Source: an uncultured Succinatimonas sp.
GTDB lineage: Bacteria; Pseudomonadota; Gammaproteobacteria; Enterobacterales; Succinivibrionaceae
Direction of reading: 5' to 3'
DNA: 64,000 nt
Assembly: GCA_900317105.1 (NCBI GenBank)
Contig: ONFP01000022.1
Span: 1 to 64,000, forward strand
In this document: positions 60,406 to 64,000 of the stretch, piece after piece
Layout of the letters: the number at the start of each line of letters is the position of its first letter
How positions within the stretch are numbered: position 1 is the first letter of the stretch
Notes under the pieces: model-generated
Database searches by the model: none
What the model saw: the letters and a program-made list of their open reading frames with translations, nothing else
What the model was told of the DNA's origin: nothing
Program-made: the position numbers and the translations under genes

Positions 60406-61152
60406 ATGGCAACTTTCATTATTGCAGATCTCCATTTGTCAGAATCTCAGCCGATTCTGACTAATGCACTTTCAAACTTTTATGAAAGAAACACTATCCT
60501 CAATGACAGGGTCATTATTGCAGGAGACATGTTTGATTTCTTCGTTGGTGTTGATCCTAATTCCGCATTTCAGCAGAAGATAAAGGCCATCATCACCAAA
60601 GCCAAACAAAGAGGTGTAAATACCTTGTTTCAGGCAGGAAACAGAGATTTTCTGCTTGATGAATCGGCTGCCGAATACTTCGGCATGAAGCTTATCAAGG
60701 ATTTCTTTATACTCAGCACCTCAAAAGGCAAAGCTCTTCTTATCCATGGAGATCAGCTCTGTCTTCATGACCGCTCTTATCAGACCTTCCGTGTTTTTGC
60801 AAAAAACAGATTCGTCCGCTTCTGCTTTATGCTGTTGCCTTTGAGTATGCGTACAGCTATTGCCCAGAAGATCCGCAACAAAAGTCAGCAGCAGGAAACA
60901 CGACGAGCAGAGTATTCTGAAAAGGTTCTGCAGGATCCTGTTGTAAAAAAAGCAGGAGAAGCTTTCCTTAAGAATACAGGCTGTACTCTTCTGATTCATG
61001 GACACTTCCATGTATTCGGAGGTGAACAGAATGCGTTTGGAGAGGGATTAAGCAGACTCGGACTGGGTATGTGGGACTCCCACTACAGTTACATTAAAAT
61101 CGATAGAACTGATTTCAAGCTTGTGCAGAGAGCCATGGAAAAGAACTTCTAA
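60406..61152 (+). CDS. lpxH: UDP-2,3-diacylglucosamine diphosphatase
   Basis: A 248-residue calcineurin-like phosphoesterase (E. coli 240) that makes lipid X in the fourth step of lipid A synthesis. Metal ligands are visible: ADLHLSE (DxH), AGDMFDFF (GD), AGNRDFLL (GNRD), LIHGDQLC (GD region) and IHGHFHVFGG (GHxH). It is co-transcribed with ppiB. Confidence 0.93.
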   Translation: MATFIIADLHLSESQPILTNALSNFYERNTILNDRVIIAGDMFDFFVGVDPNSAFQQKIKAIITKAKQRGVNTLFQAGNRDFLLDESAAEYFGMKLIKDFFILSTSKGKALLIHGDQLCLHDRSYQTFRVFAKNRFVRFCFMLLPLSMRTAIAQKIRNKSQQQETRRAEYSEKVLQDPVVKKAGEAFLKNTGCTLLIHGHFHVFGGEQNAFGEGLSRLGLGMWDSHYSYIKIDRTDFKLVQRAMEKNF

Positions 61153-61186
61153 ACCACTGGATGCGGTTAAGAAATTCTTTAGTTTA

Positions 61187-62548
61187 TCATTCAGTTTTAT
61201 TTATATCTGAGCTCCCATCTTTTGCCTTCAGATAATCTTTGAGTTTAAAAGCACAAAAGAATGGAAAACTATATACATTGTTTGCGTGTCCAATATTAAG
61301 GTCACCAAATTTTATACCGTAGGAAATATCACTGTATTTCTCATTTTTGATTAAAGCCGATAAAGACTTCGATTGATCATTGTTAGATTTAACTTCAACA
61401 GGAATAAGATTATTCTTGGTTCTCACAAAAAAATCTTCTTCAAGCGTAGAATTTTCCTTTTTGTAATAAAACAAACCTAAGCCCTGTTTAACAAAAGCTT
61501 CAGCAACAAAATTTTCATACAATGCACCTTTATAGACCCCAAGATTTCTATTGACTCGAAGATCTTCCTGAGCTTCCTCGTCTAGAGCAGACACTAGTAA
61601 TCCTGTATCCGGATAATATAACTTAAACTTGCTTTCCTCAACATTGCCTTTTAAAGGTAATTCAGGATAGCGCAGACAGTTGCATTCTGTTATAACTCCT
61701 GCATCAATCAGCCATTCAATACAGCCAGTATATTCTCTGGATCTTGCATTCTTTTCGATCTTATTAAACTGAAACTTCTTGTTTTCTTTCGCTAGCTGGG
61801 CAGGAATACTTCTATATACACTAATAATTTTGGTTTGATCTAGGCCATCAGCATACTTTCTGACATCTTCCTCATAATCTAGTCTAATCTGATTCTGAAC
61901 ATCAAGTATTCCAGAAAAAGTTCCTGTTTCAATATATAGCTTTACAACATCCGGCATTCCACCTAGAACACAGTAATCCAAGAAAATTCTCTTGAAAACA
62001 GAAAATTCATTGTCGTTAAATGGAATATTGGAAAGCATATGAGACAAAACTGAATCGATCTGCTCCTGATTATAGCCTTTAGCCCAAAGAAACTCTTCAA
62101 AATCCATTGAATGCATTTCATAGTCGGTTTTAGAGCCAACACTGTTGCTGTGAATTTTCCTATAATTTGACCCCAACATTGAACCACTGCAGATGACATC
62201 ATACCTTCTATCTAGTCTAAAAGATTTAATAGTTGTCGCTACATCTGGATTTTCCTGGATTTCATCAAAAATAATAATCGTTTTGTTTGGAACAAATTTT
62301 AATGTTGGAGCAACTAAAGAAATATTCTTAATAACACTTTCAACATCATATCCATCGGCAAGAATATGCTTATACTTCGTTTCCAACGCAAAATTGATAT
62401 ATACAACATACTCATAATTACTCTTGGCAAAATGCATAATTGATTCTGTTTTGCCAATCTGTCTAGCGCCTTTCACTATTAAAGGTTTATGTGCATGATC
62501 CTCCTTCCATCTAATAAGGAAATCATCAATTTTTCGTCTGTAGTACAT
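61187..62548 (-). CDS. AAA ATPase with DUF4143 domain
   Basis: A 453-residue protein. The N-terminal AAA_14 domain has Walker A GARQIGKTESIMH (about residue 27) and Walker B TIIIFDEIQENPD. The C-terminal DUF4143 part has a PD-(D/E)xK-like block: LEEDFFVRTKN, then IPVEVKSNND. Such proteins are common and often accessory in anaerobe genomes, and their role is unknown; toxin or nuclease-like functions have been suggested for the fold. GGAG lies 8 nt before the ATG. It borders the 32-bp tandem repeat. Confidence 0.85.
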   Translation of the reverse strand: MYYRRKIDDFLIRWKEDHAHKPLIVKGARQIGKTESIMHFAKSNYEYVVYINFALETKYKHILADGYDVESVIKNISLVAPTLKFVPNKTIIIFDEIQENPDVATTIKSFRLDRRYDVICSGSMLGSNYRKIHSNSVGSKTDYEMHSMDFEEFLWAKGYNQEQIDSVLSHMLSNIPFNDNEFSVFKRIFLDYCVLGGMPDVVKLYIETGTFSGILDVQNQIRLDYEEDVRKYADGLDQTKIISVYRSIPAQLAKENKKFQFNKIEKNARSREYTGCIEWLIDAGVITECNCLRYPELPLKGNVEESKFKLYYPDTGLLVSALDEEAQEDLRVNRNLGVYKGALYENFVAEAFVKQGLGLFYYKKENSTLEEDFFVRTKNNLIPVEVKSNNDQSKSLSALIKNEKYSDISYGIKFGDLNIGHANNVYSFPFFCAFKLKDYLKAKDGSSDINKTE

Positions 62549-62636
62549 TTAAAAAACTCCGTTATACACCTGCATCAAAAGAATTATATTCAGCGAGAAC
62601 TTTCACACTTGAAGAGGAGCTTTATAAGTATCCTAT

Positions 62637-62764
62637 CACATTTCATGAGGGTCTTTGAAGTCTTTTCTCACATTTCATGAGGGTCTTTGAAGTCTTTTCT
62701 CACATTTCATGAGGGTCTTTGAAGTCTTTTCTCACATTTCATGAGGATATTTGGAGTCTTTTCT
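62637..62764. repeat. 32-bp direct tandem repeat, 4 copies
   Basis: Three identical 32-base units (starting CACATTTCATGAGGG, ending GTCTTTTCT) at 62637, 62669 and 62701, then a fourth with three changes at 62733. Partial echoes (CACATGAGGAACTTTCT, then CACATGAGA) follow to about 62790. The unit length is not a multiple of three and no spacers are present. It lies between the DUF4143 gene and polA, which are both on the minus strand. Confidence 0.92.
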
Positions 62765-62834
62765 CACATGAGGAACTTTCTCACATGAGATTACAAAAAG
62801 CCTCATTTTTGATGGTCTTTTGTTAAAGCCTGAT

Positions 62835-64000
62835 TTAATGAGCATCAGCCCAGCTTGATGACACTCCAACGCCTACAGTTAGAGGAACTGAGAGCTTAAA
62901 GGCATTTTCCATAATCTCAGTGATTTTGGCACTGGCCTCCTCCACAAAATCATCCTTAACCTCAAAGATAAGTTCATCATGAACCTGTACGGTCATTCTG
63001 ATGGTATTCTGTGGCAATGATGAAATCCACTCATCTAGTCTTACCATTGCAGTCTTAATGATATCTGCGGCACTTCCCTGCATAGGAGCATTGATGGCAG
63101 CTCGTTCTGCAGCCTTGGAGAGCATGGTGTTCGAACTGTTGATATTGGCAACACTGATATGTCTACCGATAATTGAAGTTACATAACCGTGTTCGTGGGC
63201 ATAGGCCTTTGTCTCTTCCATATATTTCTGAACACTTGGGTAACGTTCAAAATATCTCTGGATGTAAACTTTTGCCTCTGACATACTCATGTGAGTCTGT
63301 CTGGTAAGACCAAAAGCCCCCATGCCGTACATCAGTCCAAAGTTTGTAGCCTTGGCATGTGATCTTTCCTGAGGAGTAACCTCCTCAATACTTTTACCAA
63401 GGACCTCAGCTGCAGTAGCTCGATGAATATCCTGTCCGGCAAGGAAGGCTTTTCTAAGATTAGGATCTTCACTAATATGAGCGATAAGCCTTAACTCAAT
63501 CTGAGAATAATCAGCTGCAATAATTTTATAACCATCAGGGGCAATAAAGGCTTTACGAATCATCTTGCCCTCTTCTGTTCTAGCAGGAATATTCTGCAGA
63601 TTAGGATCTGAAGATGACAGTCGTCCAGTTACTGTTCCGGTCTGATTGAAGGAGGTATAGATTCTGTTTGTCTTAGGAGAAATCAGAGTCTGCAGCTTTT
63701 CAGTATATGTAGAGATAAGCTTTGCCAGAGCTCTGTATCTTAAAACCAGATTGGCAATATCATAGTTAAAGGCAATCTGCTCTAAAATATCCTCAGCAGT
63801 TGAGTACTTGCCGTCCTTTACCTTCTTTGGATAAGGAATCTTCAGATCTTCAAACAGAACTTTGCCCAACTGTTTAGGAGAGGCAATATTGAACTCCTGA
63901 CCAGCTGAAACATAAATCTGTTTCTGAATTTCCACAAGTTCAGTCTTAAGATTTCTGTTCTGAGCCTCAAGTTCCTTCTGAGAAACGTAGACTCCTTCAA
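62835..64000 (-). CDS. polA: DNA polymerase I, C-terminal part (cut by window edge)
   Basis: The last about 388 residues of DNA polymerase I; the frame runs past the right edge, so the 5' exonuclease and proofreading regions are outside. The polymerase domain carries motif A (AADYSQIELRLIAH), motif B (ERSHAKATNFGLMYGM with the conserved Arg, Lys and Tyr) and motif C (VQVHDELIFEV). It fills gaps in repair and replaces Okazaki primers. Confidence 0.96.
   Translation of the reverse strand, partial: EGVYVSQKELEAQNRNLKTELVEIQKQIYVSAGQEFNIASPKQLGKVLFEDLKIPYPKKVKDGKYSTAEDILEQIAFNYDIANLVLRYRALAKLISTYTEKLQTLISPKTNRIYTSFNQTGTVTGRLSSSDPNLQNIPARTEEGKMIRKAFIAPDGYKIIAADYSQIELRLIAHISEDPNLRKAFLAGQDIHRATAAEVLGKSIEEVTPQERSHAKATNFGLMYGMGAFGLTRQTHMSMSEAKVYIQRYFERYPSVQKYMEETKAYAHEHGYVTSIIGRHISVANINSSNTMLSKAAERAAINAPMQGSAADIIKTAMVRLDEWISSLPQNTIRMTVQVHDELIFEVKDDFVEEASAKITEIMENAFKLSVPLTVGVGVSSSWADAH

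Noticed and set aside
62637..62764. CRISPR array
   Set aside because: Units are head-to-tail with no spacers and no cas genes are near.

Overview
The window reads as a chromosomal segment of a gammaproteobacterium, most likely a member of the Succinivibrionaceae (order Aeromonadales). Gammaproteobacterial housekeeping proteins are present (Hda next to a DUF2066 protein, YejM, CnoX, BepA, LpxT, YbjD-type OLD nuclease, SpeA, YicC), the base composition is AT-rich, and the general gene content suits a host-associated anaerobe. The family assignment is inference, since I could run no search. No tRNA, rRNA, CRISPR array or insertion sequence was found.

Layout. 0.3-5.8 kb: a lipoprotein, a homocysteine methyltransferase/AGCS symporter pair, and tgt-queA for queuosine. 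5.9-8.5 kb: a CesT-like type III secretion chaperone downstream of a probable effector gene, then a 51-residue protein followed by a long imperfect stem-loop. 8.7-16.4 kb: a metallopeptidase-like/VWA protein, yejM-cnoX, lpxT, bioB and a PerM-type permease. 16.6-26.3 kb: bepA, panCD, hda with its DUF2066 partner, purM, speA-speB. 26.6-36.2 kb: an autotransporter, a ferredoxin, a fused yggS-proC with yggT, parC, an L,D-transpeptidase, an EcsC-like protein, a small acidic protein and a flavin reductase-like protein. 36.4-51.6 kb: the S10, spc and alpha ribosomal protein clusters, all on the minus strand. 51.6-64 kb: a phosphoethanolamine-transferase-like protein, queH, pyrE, yicC, an OLD nuclease, cysS, ppiB-lpxH, a DUF4143 ATPase, a 32-bp tandem repeat and the 3' part of polA.

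The ribosomal block is the most interesting region. It carries two different RNA polymerase alpha genes on either side of rplQ. The two copies are degenerate in complementary parts of the N-terminal assembly domain: the first has lost the Arg44-Arg45 region, and the second keeps it but lacks the [10 protein letters not shown] segment. This suggests a dedicated alpha-I/alpha-II pair. The second copy is broken in this sequence by an N-terminal deletion and frameshift. The essential gene rpsE shows the same kind of lesion (about 73 bp lost), and the YggS half of the yggS-proC fusion lacks about 14 residues that include the PLP-binding lysine. Two frameshifting deletions in genes expected to be essential make an assembly fault a serious alternative and should be checked in the reads before biology is built on them.

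Functional groups: queuosine (tgt, queA, queH), lipid A and envelope control (yejM, lpxT, lpxH, phosphoethanolamine transferase, bepA, L,D-transpeptidase), polyamines (speA, speB), pantothenate (panC, panD) and translation.
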